From Capnocytophaga sp. (lineage in GTDB: Bacteria > Bacteroidota > Bacteroidia > Flavobacteriales > Flavobacteriaceae), in the NCBI RefSeq assembly GCF_030532915.1, contig NZ_JAUNKD010000007.1, positions 37,219 through 100,602 on the forward strand: a stretch of 63,384 nt of DNA. Reading direction: 5' to 3'. Both the position numbers and the translations under genes were made by a program. The stretch's first letter is position 1. Each line of letters opens with the position of its first letter. Shown piece after piece: positions 26,612-35,736 of this stretch. Below the pieces are notes generated by a model, which did not search any database, was not told the DNA's origin, and saw only the letters and a program-made list of their open reading frames with translations.

Positions 26612-27910
26612 CTAAGTATGTTGTTGTTTTTCATTTACATCGTGTAACTTCCCAACCGATTTCCCGACAATCATTGCCACACAGGCATCGCCGGTAACGT
26701 TGGCTACGGTTCGCATCATATCCAGTGGGCGATCAACGGCAAAGATAAGTGCCAATCCGGCTTCGGGTATGCCCGCTTGTTCCAAAATGATAACCAACAT
26801 CGCGATGCTGGCACCCGGAACGCCCGCTGCCCCGATAGAAGCTAATGTGGCGGTAACGACAATTCCCAACTGAGCCGTGAAACTCAAATCCAAGCCCGAA
26901 GCCTGTGCAATGAAAATGGTGGCGATACCGAGATACAAACTGGTTCCGTCCATATTTATGGTAGCGCCCAACGGAATTACAAAGCTCGCAACTTCTTCAT
27001 CTACACCCAATTCGTCTTCCACGCGTTCCATCGTTAAGGGCATTGTTGCCGAGCTTGAACTGGTTGAAAATGCCAATAGCTGAACCGGAGCCATTTTTTG
27101 AAGGAAAAATTTCGGCGTTCGTTTGGTGAAAACCCATACTAAAATGCAATAGATGCCCATCAGTATCGTTAAACCGCTAAACACGCACAAAGCATAAACA
27201 AACAAAGCCGAAAGTACCTCTGAATTAGGCACTTCAACAATTAAACCGGCAATGAGGGCAAACACACCGTAAGGGGCAACTTTCATTATTAAATCAATGA
27301 CTTTCAATATAATATCATTGAGGCTGTTGAAAAAATCCTTCATCGGTTTGGTTTTTTCTTCCGGAATTAAAATCATCGCAAACCCGAAAAGAATGGCACA
27401 GAAAATAATTTGCAACATATTGGAATTATCCGTCGCTGATAGGAAAAGGTTGTCCGGAATAAGATTTTCAATGGCATCAAGCGGTCGGGCTTCTTTTTGT
27501 TTTTGCGCAATGCTGATGCTTTTATCTGCTTGTGATTTAAAGCCTTCCATCAATTCGGTTCGGGTTTCGGAGGTAAGCATTTTGCCGGGTTGTACGATGT
27601 TTGCCACCGTAAGCCCGATGGAAACCGCCAAAACCGTTGTCATCATATAAATTAAAATGGTTCGTGTACCGATTTTTGAGAACTTGGAAATATCTTTCAA
27701 ATCGGAAATTCCTTTGATTAATGAAGCTAAAATCAGAGGAATAGCAATGATTTTTAGTGCTTTGATGAACATATTTCCGAAGGGCTTGATGTAATCCAAA
27801 ACAAAGTTTTTGCCCCACGAAAATTGCAACATTACCAAAGCCAACAAACCGCCGGCAAGCATTCCGATGAGGATTTGCCAGTGTAACGCTATTTTTTTCT
27901 TTTTTTCCAT
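26612..27910 (-). CDS. Dicarboxylate/amino acid:cation symporter (DAACS family)
   Basis: A 432-residue inner-membrane symporter of the glutamate/aspartate/C4-dicarboxylate family. It shows the serine-rich re-entrant loop AFSTSSSSATMPLTM near 275, the substrate-site region PLGATINMDGTSLYLGI near 308-324 and a second re-entrant loop near GAAGVPGASIAMLVIIL at 355-371, then the conserved DRPLDMMRTVANVTGD near the end. These are the structural landmarks of GltPh-type carriers. Substrate (glutamate, aspartate, succinate or other) is not decidable here. The DUF294 gene follows 17 bases downstream in the same direction and is likely co-transcribed. Confidence 0.95.
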   Translation of the reverse strand: MEKKKKIALHWQILIGMLAGGLLALVMLQFSWGKNFVLDYIKPFGNMFIKALKIIAIPLILASLIKGISDLKDISKFSKIGTRTILIYMMTTVLAVSIGLTVANIVQPGKMLTSETRTELMEGFKSQADKSISIAQKQKEARPLDAIENLIPDNLFLSATDNSNMLQIIFCAILFGFAMILIPEEKTKPMKDFFNSLNDIILKVIDLIMKVAPYGVFALIAGLIVEVPNSEVLSALFVYALCVFSGLTILMGIYCILVWVFTKRTPKFFLQKMAPVQLLAFSTSSSSATMPLTMERVEDELGVDEEVASFVIPLGATINMDGTSLYLGIATIFIAQASGLDLSFTAQLGIVVTATLASIGAAGVPGASIAMLVIILEQAGIPEAGLALIFAVDRPLDMMRTVANVTGDACVAMIVGKSVGKLHDVNEKQQHT

Positions 27911-28043
27911 ACGCTTAAAAATGTAAAAGTGATTGAAATTCTTTTCTTCTTGATTTGACCCGCAATATATAACTTTTTTGAAAAATAGTAAATTTATAAA
28001 CTGTTTTTTCTATTTTTGCAAGCGAATTTTTTAACACTTACAG

Positions 28044-28589
28044 GTGATTTTTACAGATTATCTTCGTTTCTTGGTTCGCTCAATTCATTTACACGGAGTG
28101 CATTCTCCTTTTGTTTTTGATTTGATTACAAATTGTTTATGCTTAAAAAATCAAAAAACAATTGCTCCGATGAATCAGTTGCTTCAAACGGGAATTTCAT
28201 CAAAACAATTTTCACTTTTGTTGCAAATAATTCGGCATTTTGGCGTGAAAAATATGCTGATTGATGATGAAAATCTTCAAAAAATACTCAATTCCGTTTT
28301 TAAAAATATTCAGATTGAAAGCAATTTTGATTTGGAAATGAAAACCAAAAAATACGATTTGATTTTCCTGAAAAATAGCTTGAAAACCAGTTGCCCGACT
28401 TCTTTTTTGACCTGTATGCACAATGATAGTGTTTTGATACTTAATGATATACATACGAAAATGAACAAACCGCATTGGCGTAAAATTGTGCAACATCATC
28501 AAACAACGGCTTGTGTTGATACTTTTAAGCAGGGATATGCTTTTATCCGTAAAGAACAAAAAAAAGAACTTTTTTTCGTTAAAGTGTGA
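28044..28589 (+). CDS. Degenerate-looking class I SAM-methyltransferase relative
   Basis: A 181-residue protein that starts with GTG at 28044; a TATTTTTG promoter box lies at 28011-28018. The N-terminus YLRFLVRSIHLHGVHSPFVFDLITNCL carries the HGVHSPF signature of a Bacteroidetes methyltransferase-like family, whose full-length members I recall as nearer 230-260 residues. The region where the SAM-binding glycine-rich loop would lie (about residues 60-85) has no clear E/DxGxGxG motif. The later part, YDLIFLKNS and DSVLILNDIHTKMNKPHWRKI, keeps the outline of strands 4 and 5. It may be a shortened or inactive relative; no frameshift was located. The LolD/MacB-type ATPase gene follows after 54 bases. 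Confidence 0.55.
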   Translation: MIFTDYLRFLVRSIHLHGVHSPFVFDLITNCLCLKNQKTIAPMNQLLQTGISSKQFSLLLQIIRHFGVKNMLIDDENLQKILNSVFKNIQIESNFDLEMKTKKYDLIFLKNSLKTSCPTSFLTCMHNDSVLILNDIHTKMNKPHWRKIVQHHQTTACVDTFKQGYAFIRKEQKKELFFVKV

Positions 28590-28643
28590 TATTTTTCATA
28601 TATTCGCACGAAATAACCAAATCTCCCAAATATATAGCACGCT

Positions 28644-29327
28644 ATGAATTTATTGGAAATTAGAGACATAAAACGCGATTTTAAATTAGGAAGCGAAATT
28701 TTGAACGTTCTTAAAGGAATTCATTTGGATATTAAGAAAGGGGAGTACGTAGCGCTGATGGGACCGTCAGGTTCGGGCAAATCCACATTGATGAATATTT
28801 TGGGGTGTTTGGATACGCCCACATCGGGGGAATATTTTCTTAACGGAAAGGATGTGAGTAAGTTATCTGACGGGGAACTTGCCGATATTCGCAATAAAGA
28901 AATCGGATTTGTGTTTCAAACTTTTAATTTGATGCCGCGAACAACGGCGTTGGATAACGTTGCTTTGCCAATGGTTTATGCCGGAATTAAAAAAGAAAAA
29001 CGCCAAGAGCGCGCTCGTGAAGTTTTGGAATTGGTTGGGTTGGCTGACCGTATGAGTCATAAACCCAATGAGTTATCCGGAGGGCAACGCCAGCGGGTTG
29101 CCGTGGCGCGGGCTTTGGTTAATCATCCTTCGATTATTTTGGCTGATGAACCCACCGGAAACCTCGATTCCAAAACCTCGTACGAAATAATGGCGCTTTT
29201 TGACGAGATTCACCAAAAAGGAAATACCGTTATTTTAGTAACCCACGAAGAAGATATCGCGCAACACGCTCATCGAATTATTCGATTGCGTGACGGATTG
29301 ATTGATAGTGATATACAAAAACAATAA
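28644..29327 (+). CDS. ABC transporter ATPase, MacB/LolD/FtsE type
   Basis: A 227-residue ATP-binding subunit with all canonical motifs: Walker [10 protein letters not shown] at about 40-48, Q-loop FQTFNLMPR near 93, signature [15 protein letters not shown] near 145, Walker [14 protein letters not shown] near 166 and the switch histidine in VTHEED near 200. The family powers extrusion or lipoprotein release with a separate permease. No permease gene lies next to it here, which is common for LolD-like ATPases in flavobacteria but leaves the partner unknown. The transcript should stop at the hairpin 29399-29433. Confidence 0.93.
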   Translation: MNLLEIRDIKRDFKLGSEILNVLKGIHLDIKKGEYVALMGPSGSGKSTLMNILGCLDTPTSGEYFLNGKDVSKLSDGELADIRNKEIGFVFQTFNLMPRTTALDNVALPMVYAGIKKEKRQERAREVLELVGLADRMSHKPNELSGGQRQRVAVARALVNHPSIILADEPTGNLDSKTSYEIMALFDEIHQKGNTVILVTHEEDIAQHAHRIIRLRDGLIDSDIQKQ

Positions 29328-29398
29328 AACAACAATGAAAAACATTTTGTTGTGTTTTATTTTTAAATAAATAACAGCATACAGATTTTAAACACGAT

Positions 29399-29433
29399 AA
29401 AAATTTGATTTATATCTTATAAATCAAATTTTT
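29399..29433. terminator. Strong terminator after the ABC ATPase gene
   Basis: Perfect 16-base arms AAAAATTTGATTTATA (29399-29414) and TATAAATCAAATTTTT (29418-29433), three-base loop, then T. A weaker hairpin (AATAAAACA at 29323-29331 with TGTTTTATT at 29353-29361) overlaps the stop codon just before it. Confidence 0.8.
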
Positions 29434-29459
29434 TATTTGTTATATGATGTATTTTAGAG

Positions 29460-29790
29460 TAAAACTGTTTTTTGTACGTTAAATCTTTGTCAAAGTTTTA
29501 AACTTTGACAAAGATAAAATATAAAAATTATTTTTTGATATAAAAAAATATAAAAGTAATGTTGAAATTTTAAAAATAAACGTTGTAAATTATATTTTAT
29601 ACATATAAAATTAAAAAAGTAATGTTGTAAAAATGATTTTTAATATACAAAATCATTTTTTATACGTTAAAATATTTGTTAAAGTTCAAAATTTTGACAA
29701 AGATAAGAAATAAAAGTTATTTTTGATATGCAAAATTATTTTTTATATATTAAAATTTTTAAAAATGCTAAAATTTTGGAAAAAGTAGGA
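29460..29790. repeat. Three decaying copies of a palindromic unit in AT-rich DNA
   Basis: The gap between the ABC ATPase and TrmH genes (577 bases) holds no gene. Copy 1 has TGTACGTTAAAT followed by a near-perfect palindrome, CTTTGTCAAAGTTT (29485-29498) and AAACTTTGACAAAG (29500-29513). Copy 2 (about 29655-29702) repeats TATACGTTAAAAT followed by a palindrome with two changes that keep G-T pairing. Copy 3 (about 29738-29786) is more decayed. The period is about 185 bases between copies 1 and 2. The palindrome is the same family as at 63012-63047 and 61295-61330. The rest of the gap is low-complexity A/T. Confidence 0.75.
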
Positions 29791-29904
29791 GGGAAGAGCT
29801 GTTTTTATGATAAAAAATAATATAATCAATAATTTTTTATTAAAAATCTGATGAAAAAAGTAAAAATAATCAAGTTGAAAACAAAAACTAAATAAATTAA
29901 AAGA

Positions 29905-30588
29905 ATGAATACGTTAGAACATACATTTTTAACATACTTAGAGAATTTTATAACTGATGCACGAAAAAATAGATTTGAAGAAATCCTTTCGCAACGCACG
30001 AATCACTTTACCGTAGCAATTGAAGACGTTTTTCAGATGCACAACACAAGCGCCGTGATACGCAGCTGTGAAGTTTTTGGTGTGCAGCAGGCACATTTGA
30101 TAGAAGAACGTTTTGGAAAGCGTTTAGACGCAAAAATAGCGATGGGAGCGCAAAAATGGGTTGATACTTTTCGATATGAAAGCACAAAAAACTGTATTGA
30201 TACGTTACGCAAGAAAGGATATCAAATTGTGGCAACAACTCCACATACAAAAGCTAATTTTTTAGATGACTTTGACATCAGCAAACCAAGTGCTTTCTTT
30301 TTCGGAACTGAAAAAGATGGTTTGTCACGTGAAGTATTGGAACAAGCAGATACGTATTTAAAAATTCCAATGGTAGGATTTACCGAGAGTCTAAACATTT
30401 CGGTTTGTGTAGCTATTATTTTGCAGCAACTAACTGAAAAACTACGAAAATCAAGTATAAATTGGCAACTTTCAGATGAAGAAAAACTAAAAATACGTAT
30501 TGATTGGACTAAAAAGTCAATTCGGAATGTAAATGACGTTATAAAACGTTTCAATGAGCTTCATAAAGCGTCATTCAACGTTATTTAA
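29905..30588 (+). CDS. TrmH/SpoU family RNA 2'-O-methyltransferase
   Basis: A 227-residue SPOUT-fold enzyme that methylates a ribose in tRNA or rRNA. The N-terminal RFEEILSQRTNHFTVAIEDVFQMHNTSAVIRSCEVFGV (about 22-60, in pieces) has the N.SAVIRSCE motif 1 with its catalytic arginine. Motif 2 is FFFGTEKDGLS near 131-141 and motif 3 PMVGFTESLNISVCVAIIL near 154-172, forming the knot that binds SAM. The sequence is closest to TrmH (Gm18 of tRNA), but this cannot be separated from related enzymes by eye. It is monocistronic, flanked by repeat-rich DNA on the left and a terminator on the right. Confidence 0.9.
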   Translation: MNTLEHTFLTYLENFITDARKNRFEEILSQRTNHFTVAIEDVFQMHNTSAVIRSCEVFGVQQAHLIEERFGKRLDAKIAMGAQKWVDTFRYESTKNCIDTLRKKGYQIVATTPHTKANFLDDFDISKPSAFFFGTEKDGLSREVLEQADTYLKIPMVGFTESLNISVCVAIILQQLTEKLRKSSINWQLSDEEKLKIRIDWTKKSIRNVNDVIKRFNELHKASFNVI

Positions 30589-30656
30589 ACTATTTTTGAC
30601 ATATAAAATTAAAAAAATAACGTAGTTTTTTTAATTTTTATCATCTTTTTAAATTT

Positions 30657-30699
30657 AAAAACCTTTGAGAATCTTTTTTGTATGTTCTCAAAGGTTTTT
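30657..30699. terminator. Bidirectional terminator
   Basis: Perfect 15-base arms AAAAACCTTTGAGAA (30657-30671) and TTCTCAAAGGTTTTT (30685-30699) around a 13-base loop. It separates the TrmH gene from the converging outer-membrane protein gene. Confidence 0.85.
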
Positions 30700-30765
30700 C
30701 TTTGAATTTTTTGTAATTTTATAGATGAATTATGGTAAAGTTAATCTGAAAAATTACTTTTTTTT

Positions 30766-33357
30766 CTAAAATTTGAATTCGAATGTAAGATAAACATATC
30801 GGTTGAATATTTTATTCTTTGAAATTTCAAGAAAAGATTCATTTAGGTCATAGGTTGTGAAAAAATGAGTATTAAAAAGGTTTCCGCTACCTATACTATA
30901 CCGAAATCGAGGTGTTTTATAAGCTAGTTCAGCATCTAAATTCACAAAATGATGTTTATCTTTAAAAAAGTAAATATGCTGAACGTATAGTTGCGATAAT
31001 AATTTCTTATTTATAAATTGCTTTTTTAAAAGTATAGATGTATTTAAGAAATTAACAGCTTTATGATGTGTAGTTGTTGAGTTCTTAAAGATAAAGTGAG
31101 CATACTTTGGCAAAAAAGTAGCTGAAAAATCATCATTTACTTTATATAAAAGGTCTAAACTATTTATAAAACGTTGTGCTTGTGATGTTTCAAGTGAATT
31201 TTCTTGTAGATATTCAGTTTGGTTACCTAAATATTCCGAACTTATAGTTAGCCAAAGCTTTTGGGAAAGTCGTTTTTTATATTTTATAGAATACAAATTG
31301 AATTGGTTAGTAAGCTGATTGGCTTGGGAATATATAAAATCATTTTTGTAAACATAATTATTTTGATTTTTAGTTTGCCCGTGCAAATAGGCAACTTCCA
31401 ATTCTGATTTGTTATTAAAAATTTTATTAAAATTAGCTGTATAAGTGGTATTGTATGTAGGAAAAATGGTTTGGCTACTTGTAAAAATGGTTTGGTAATC
31501 TAATAAGAGGTTTCCGCTTACTATTTTTTGGAGCGGGAATGTTGTTATATTTTTTTCTATTGATGCCGAAATATTAGTAAAGTTATCCCAATTGTAAGTT
31601 AATGTTGCCTCATACTCGGGAAAGCTGTTCTTTTCATTGGGAAAGCTTTCCCAAGGAGTGGGAAAGGTCAAAAATGAGTAAACTAATCTTCCTTTTATAA
31701 AAAGATTGCCCAAAAATAGATTTAATTTGTAATAAATTGAATTTTTTTGATAACTTAGCTTTGTTTTTTGGTTTCCAAAAGCATTTTCATTAGCAATTTT
31801 TTCATTATCAAGCTGAAAAAGTGTATATTCATATCCGATATAATGTGTGCCAAGCATTTCTGAAATAAAGGAAAGCTCATTATTGCTTGCAATTGTTTTA
31901 TATCGGTTTTTGTTTTCTTGAAAAAGGTTTGGGAGAGTACGACTTTGCTTTTGGAGATGTGCAAAAGTGGTGTAATCTTCATTTTTGAATGAAAATTTAG
32001 CTATAAAACCCCATTTTTTAGTTATCAGATATTCTAGGAGATTATTAAAATAGAAATTGTTTTCATATTGTTTCTTTCGGAAAGTATTCCCAAACGGATT
32101 GTGAACTATATTACGGGTTTGTTGGTCAAAATAAACATAATTTACATCTGATAGTAATTTTAGATTATCAGAACTATATTTTAGTTGAACTTTACTTTTT
32201 GATTGGTATTCAGCAATAAACCCTTGGTCATTAATATAATCCAATAGGGAATCACCCAAAAAGAGTTGGCGTTCAAATCCTTTTTCAATGAAATGATAAT
32301 TGGCAAATGTTCCAACATATAAATCGGTTTTTTCAGACAGCGGAAGGTTTAGTGAAAGTCCGCCAATGCTTTTGTCTTGTGAAAGAAAGCTTTGGAAACC
32401 ATAAATATCTTCTTGGTAAGTACTCCTTTTTTTTAGGTCATTAATATCAACGGGAATGCTAAATATTTTATGGAATGCTTCTTCTCCAATGTTGCGAATG
32501 TATTCTAATTCAATGGTATTTTTATTAAAATTATTGTTTTCGGCAAAAAGCTGAACGTTTATTTTTGAATTTAATGAAAAAAGATTGGTTATTCCGCCCA
32601 ATTTCAAGTTGTTTTGGTATCCGGTGTTGATTTGCTGCTTTCCGAAGAATGATTTTTTAATATTTTTTTTGAGTTTTATGTCCAAAACAACAAATTTTTC
32701 CGCATCAATGAGGCTTTCTTTTATTTTTTTATCCTTTTCATCGAAACGAACCTCTATGTTTTGAACGTTTTTCGGGTCGATTGTTTTGGTGAGCATCGCC
32801 GCACCGAAGTCGGAAACCTCTTTTCCGTCAATAAGCACCTTTCGGATTACTTTGCCGTTCACTTCGATGCTTCCGTCGGGGTGGATTTTGAATCCGTCAA
32901 TCTTAGCAAGCACTTTTTCAAGTGATTCATCGTGATTTTCGGTAAAGAAATCGGTATTGTAAATGATGGTATCTTTCTTGACGATGATGGGTTTTTGTTT
33001 TTGAATGACAACTTCGTCAAGTTCAATGTTTTTTGGGCGTAAGGCAAGCTCAACAGTCAGTTTTTTAAGTTGGTCGGTGCCGATAACAACGGTTTGTGAA
33101 CTTTTTTCAAACCCGAGTTTGGAAGCATCAATGCGGAAAATGCCTTCGGGTTGCTCTTTAGTGAATGAAAACACACCTTGCTCGTTGGTATATTGATATT
33201 CAAGGATTTTGTTGGTGTTGGCATCGTATAACAAAACGGCGGCATTATCAATAACCGTTTGTTTTTCTGCGTTTTTGACAATGCCGCTTATTTGTGTTTG
33301 AGCATTAATGTTTGTGATGATGAACAAAATCCCGATAAGGTAATAAAATCGGTTCAT
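30766..33357 (-). CDS. Outer-membrane beta-barrel protein with carboxypeptidase-regulatory-like and plug domains
   Basis: An 863-residue TonB-dependent-receptor-like protein. A signal peptide (ending INAQ near residue 20) is followed by a carboxypeptidase-D-regulatory-like beta domain at about 22-110. A plug-like region comes next at about 110-210 (ELDEVVIQKQKPIIVKKDTI, LEKVLAKIDGFKIHPDGSIEVNG, KVLIDGKEVSDFG), then a long barrel ending in LTFEFKF with terminal phenylalanine. No TonB box is obvious. The GLPGLI gene ends five bases upstream in the same direction, a frequent flavobacterial pair. The substrate is unknown. Codon use is more AT-rich than in neighbouring genes. Confidence 0.88.
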   Translation of the reverse strand: MNRFYYLIGILFIITNINAQTQISGIVKNAEKQTVIDNAAVLLYDANTNKILEYQYTNEQGVFSFTKEQPEGIFRIDASKLGFEKSSQTVVIGTDQLKKLTVELALRPKNIELDEVVIQKQKPIIVKKDTIIYNTDFFTENHDESLEKVLAKIDGFKIHPDGSIEVNGKVIRKVLIDGKEVSDFGAAMLTKTIDPKNVQNIEVRFDEKDKKIKESLIDAEKFVVLDIKLKKNIKKSFFGKQQINTGYQNNLKLGGITNLFSLNSKINVQLFAENNNFNKNTIELEYIRNIGEEAFHKIFSIPVDINDLKKRSTYQEDIYGFQSFLSQDKSIGGLSLNLPLSEKTDLYVGTFANYHFIEKGFERQLFLGDSLLDYINDQGFIAEYQSKSKVQLKYSSDNLKLLSDVNYVYFDQQTRNIVHNPFGNTFRKKQYENNFYFNNLLEYLITKKWGFIAKFSFKNEDYTTFAHLQKQSRTLPNLFQENKNRYKTIASNNELSFISEMLGTHYIGYEYTLFQLDNEKIANENAFGNQKTKLSYQKNSIYYKLNLFLGNLFIKGRLVYSFLTFPTPWESFPNEKNSFPEYEATLTYNWDNFTNISASIEKNITTFPLQKIVSGNLLLDYQTIFTSSQTIFPTYNTTYTANFNKIFNNKSELEVAYLHGQTKNQNNYVYKNDFIYSQANQLTNQFNLYSIKYKKRLSQKLWLTISSEYLGNQTEYLQENSLETSQAQRFINSLDLLYKVNDDFSATFLPKYAHFIFKNSTTTHHKAVNFLNTSILLKKQFINKKLLSQLYVQHIYFFKDKHHFVNLDAELAYKTPRFRYSIGSGNLFNTHFFTTYDLNESFLEISKNKIFNRYVYLTFEFKF

Positions 33358-33362
33358 TTGCT

Positions 33363-34061
33363 TTATTTTTTGAGTTTTTTCTTGTTTTGTTTTTGGATTT
33401 CTTTAATTTTTTTTGGGTTTTCGTGGAAGAAATAAACGACATCGTTCTTAGTAACTTCGTTTTCTTTGTTGAACTCTTTAAACGTATAAGAGCTGTTAAA
33501 ATCAATGTTTTTCGCAGTCCATACATTGTTGGATTTTTCAAACTGAACTTCTAAAATTAACCCGGGCAAGCCGTAATATCTTGTTGGTCCAGAAGGTATT
33601 GGAATTTCAGAAGTGAACCAAGCAATGGCTTTCCCTTTATAAAAAAAGTCATCTTTTTCAGTGTCAAACGAATCGGTAGTAGCTTTTTGTACCTTATAGC
33701 CCAATATTTCTTTCGTGTCATCGTGAATTTCCCAGACAATATCATTTTTCCATCGGCTGTATAAAATGGTACTATCTTTTAGCGTACGATTGTCTTCTAC
33801 TTCTTGTTGTTTATAATGATAATTACTGATGTACTTAATAAAATGGGGCGTAATCAGGTAGTTATTAACTCTGTAATCTCTTTCCTGTTGTAAAAAAACA
33901 AATTGTGATTTTGAGTCAGTCAAATACAAATGACAATTATCTTCCACTACTTCCGGAAATTTAGTGCTGTATGTTACGTAATCAACTTTTACCACATTTT
34001 CCTGGCTGTATATGTTAGCATTGAATACCATTAATAAAATTAATATAATAAGGTTTTTCAT
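33363..34061 (-). CDS. GLPGLI family protein
   Basis: A 232-residue secreted or periplasmic protein with a signal peptide (MKNLIILILLMVFNANIYSQ). The family-defining motif YGLPGLILEVQ lies near residues 165-175, and the body is beta-rich. The C-terminal 20 residues are strongly basic (lysine-rich). GLPGLI proteins are found only in Bacteroidetes and often lie next to an outer-membrane barrel gene, as here (five bases downstream), but their function is unknown. The promoter at 34190-34221 should drive both genes. Confidence 0.93.
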   Translation of the reverse strand: MKNLIILILLMVFNANIYSQENVVKVDYVTYSTKFPEVVEDNCHLYLTDSKSQFVFLQQERDYRVNNYLITPHFIKYISNYHYKQQEVEDNRTLKDSTILYSRWKNDIVWEIHDDTKEILGYKVQKATTDSFDTEKDDFFYKGKAIAWFTSEIPIPSGPTRYYGLPGLILEVQFEKSNNVWTAKNIDFNSSYTFKEFNKENEVTKNDVVYFFHENPKKIKEIQKQNKKKLKK

Positions 34062-34189
34062 AATGTAACGAATTTTAAGAAAAATGTTTGGAGAAATCCC
34101 CCAAACAATTTTCAGAGAAACAAATCTTACTTACTAAAATGAAAATCATTTTTCTCATATTCTAAAAAATTTATTAATTATTACTGGTG

Positions 34190-34221
34190 CAAAGATATAA
34201 AAACGTATTTCTATTTTCCAA
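34190..34221 (-). promoter_or_regulatory. Promoter of the GLPGLI/outer-membrane protein operon
   Basis: On the minus strand TTG (34219-34221), 21 bases, TATCTTTG (34190-34197), about 130 bases before the GLPGLI start. The rest of the 519-base gap 34062-34580 is A/T-rich DNA with no gene seen, apart from the fbaA terminator. Confidence 0.6.
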
Positions 34222-34534
34222 ATTTTTACCGGAAAAAAAATAGGTTTATTTATTTTAACAAAGAAAATATGTTTAAATAGTCTCATTTTAAGAGAATATT
34301 AAGTTTTGTGTTAAAAAAATAAGAATTTAAAAAAAATAGAGGGTTAAAATTTTTAAATTCTTATTTTTAAGTGTTTTTTAATGTTTCGTAAAATCAGTGT
34401 GTTATCAATTTTAAAATATTTAAAACATTGATTTATAATTAATTATTTTGTATTTTAGGAATGATAAAAAAAATAAACTTTAACTAAAATTTGCAAATTA
34501 AAATTAATTTTGAAATGAAAAAATTAAAGTATAA

Positions 34535-34560
34535 AAAAAGCCGCCATTAGGCAGCTTTTT
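34535..34560 (-). terminator. Terminator of fbaA
   Basis: Arms AAAAAGCCGCC (34535-34545) and GGCAGCTTTTT (34550-34560) with one internal mismatch and an ATTA loop, placed about 20 bases past the fbaA stop on the minus strand. Confidence 0.75.
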
Positions 34561-34580
34561 GTTTATTATTTATTGAATTT

Positions 34581-35648
34581 TTACAAGGTATTGATGTTGT
34601 TTAAATCTTCAAAGGCTTTTTTCAAACGGGTAACGAATGTTTTTTCGCCTTCTCTGAGCCAAACGCGTGGGTCGTAATATTTTTTGTTAGGAACATCCGC
34701 ACCTTCGGGGTTTCCGATTTGCGATTGCAAGTAAGGGGCTTTGGCAGCCATATAATCACGAACTCCCTCAGTGAAAGCATATTGCAAGTCGGTATCAATG
34801 TTCATTTTGATAACCCCGTACGAAATTGCTTCACGAATTTCCTCAACGCTTGAACCTGACCCTCCGTGGAAAACGAAATCAACGGTGTTGTGAGGTACGT
34901 TGTAGTTTTTAGAGATGTATTCTTGTGAATTTTTCAAGATTTTTGGCGTAAGTTTCACGTTTCCGGGTTTGTACACGCCGTGAACGTTACCGAAAGCGGC
35001 TGCAATGGTAAATTGTGGACTCACTTTCAAAAGCTCTTCATAAGCGTAAGCCACCTCCTCGGGTTGGGTGTACAATTTTGAAGCCTCAACGTCGGAATTA
35101 TCCACACCATCTTCTTCGCCACCGGTAATTCCGAGCTCAATTTCGAGGGTCATACCCATTTTGCTCATTCGCTCCAAATATTTTTTGCAGATTTCGATGT
35201 TTTCTTTCAAAGGTTCTTCCGAAAGGTCAATCATATGCGAGCTGAACAAAGGTTTTCCGGTTTCGGCAAAATGCTTTTCTGAAGCGTCAAGCAAGCCATC
35301 AATCCACGGAAGTAATTTTTTTGCACAATGGTCGGTATGAAGAATTACGCTAACTCCGTAAAGTTCAGCCAGTTGATGTACGTGTTTTGCACCCGCCACA
35401 GCACCGGCAACAGCTGCACGCTGGTTTTCGTTTGAAAGTCCTTTTCCTGCCATAAAGCAAGCGCCTCCGTTTGAAAACTGAATGATTACGGGGGCATTGA
35501 CCTCTTTCGCGGTTTCCATCACGGCATTGATAGTGTTTGAACTAACAACGTTTACAGCCGGAAGGGCAAATCCTTTTTCTTTGGCGTATTGGAAAATCTC
35601 TTGCACTTGTTTCCCAACGGCTACGCCCGGTTTAATGTTATGTGCCAT
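34581..35648 (-). CDS. fbaA: Class II fructose-bisphosphate aldolase
   Basis: Zinc-dependent aldolase of glycolysis and gluconeogenesis, splitting fructose 1,6-bisphosphate into dihydroxyacetone phosphate and glyceraldehyde 3-phosphate. The 355 residues match the class IIA length. Landmarks are FSNGGACFMAGKG near 58-70, VILHTDHCAKKLLPW near 100-114 with the catalytic aspartate and zinc histidine, LEIELGITGGEEDGVDN near 175-191, FGNVHGVYKPGNV near 219-231, and the phosphate-binding FHGGSGS near 258. It has its own promoter with perfect spacing and its own terminator. Confidence 0.97.
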   Translation of the reverse strand: MAHNIKPGVAVGKQVQEIFQYAKEKGFALPAVNVVSSNTINAVMETAKEVNAPVIIQFSNGGACFMAGKGLSNENQRAAVAGAVAGAKHVHQLAELYGVSVILHTDHCAKKLLPWIDGLLDASEKHFAETGKPLFSSHMIDLSEEPLKENIEICKKYLERMSKMGMTLEIELGITGGEEDGVDNSDVEASKLYTQPEEVAYAYEELLKVSPQFTIAAAFGNVHGVYKPGNVKLTPKILKNSQEYISKNYNVPHNTVDFVFHGGSGSSVEEIREAISYGVIKMNIDTDLQYAFTEGVRDYMAAKAPYLQSQIGNPEGADVPNKKYYDPRVWLREGEKTFVTRLKKAFEDLNNINTL

Positions 35649-35736
35649 TTATATTATGAAATTAAAATTATACTTCGTTGATAATTAGTAAAATATTTAG
35701 GATTAAAAACATAAAATAACAATTTTCTCTTGTTTT

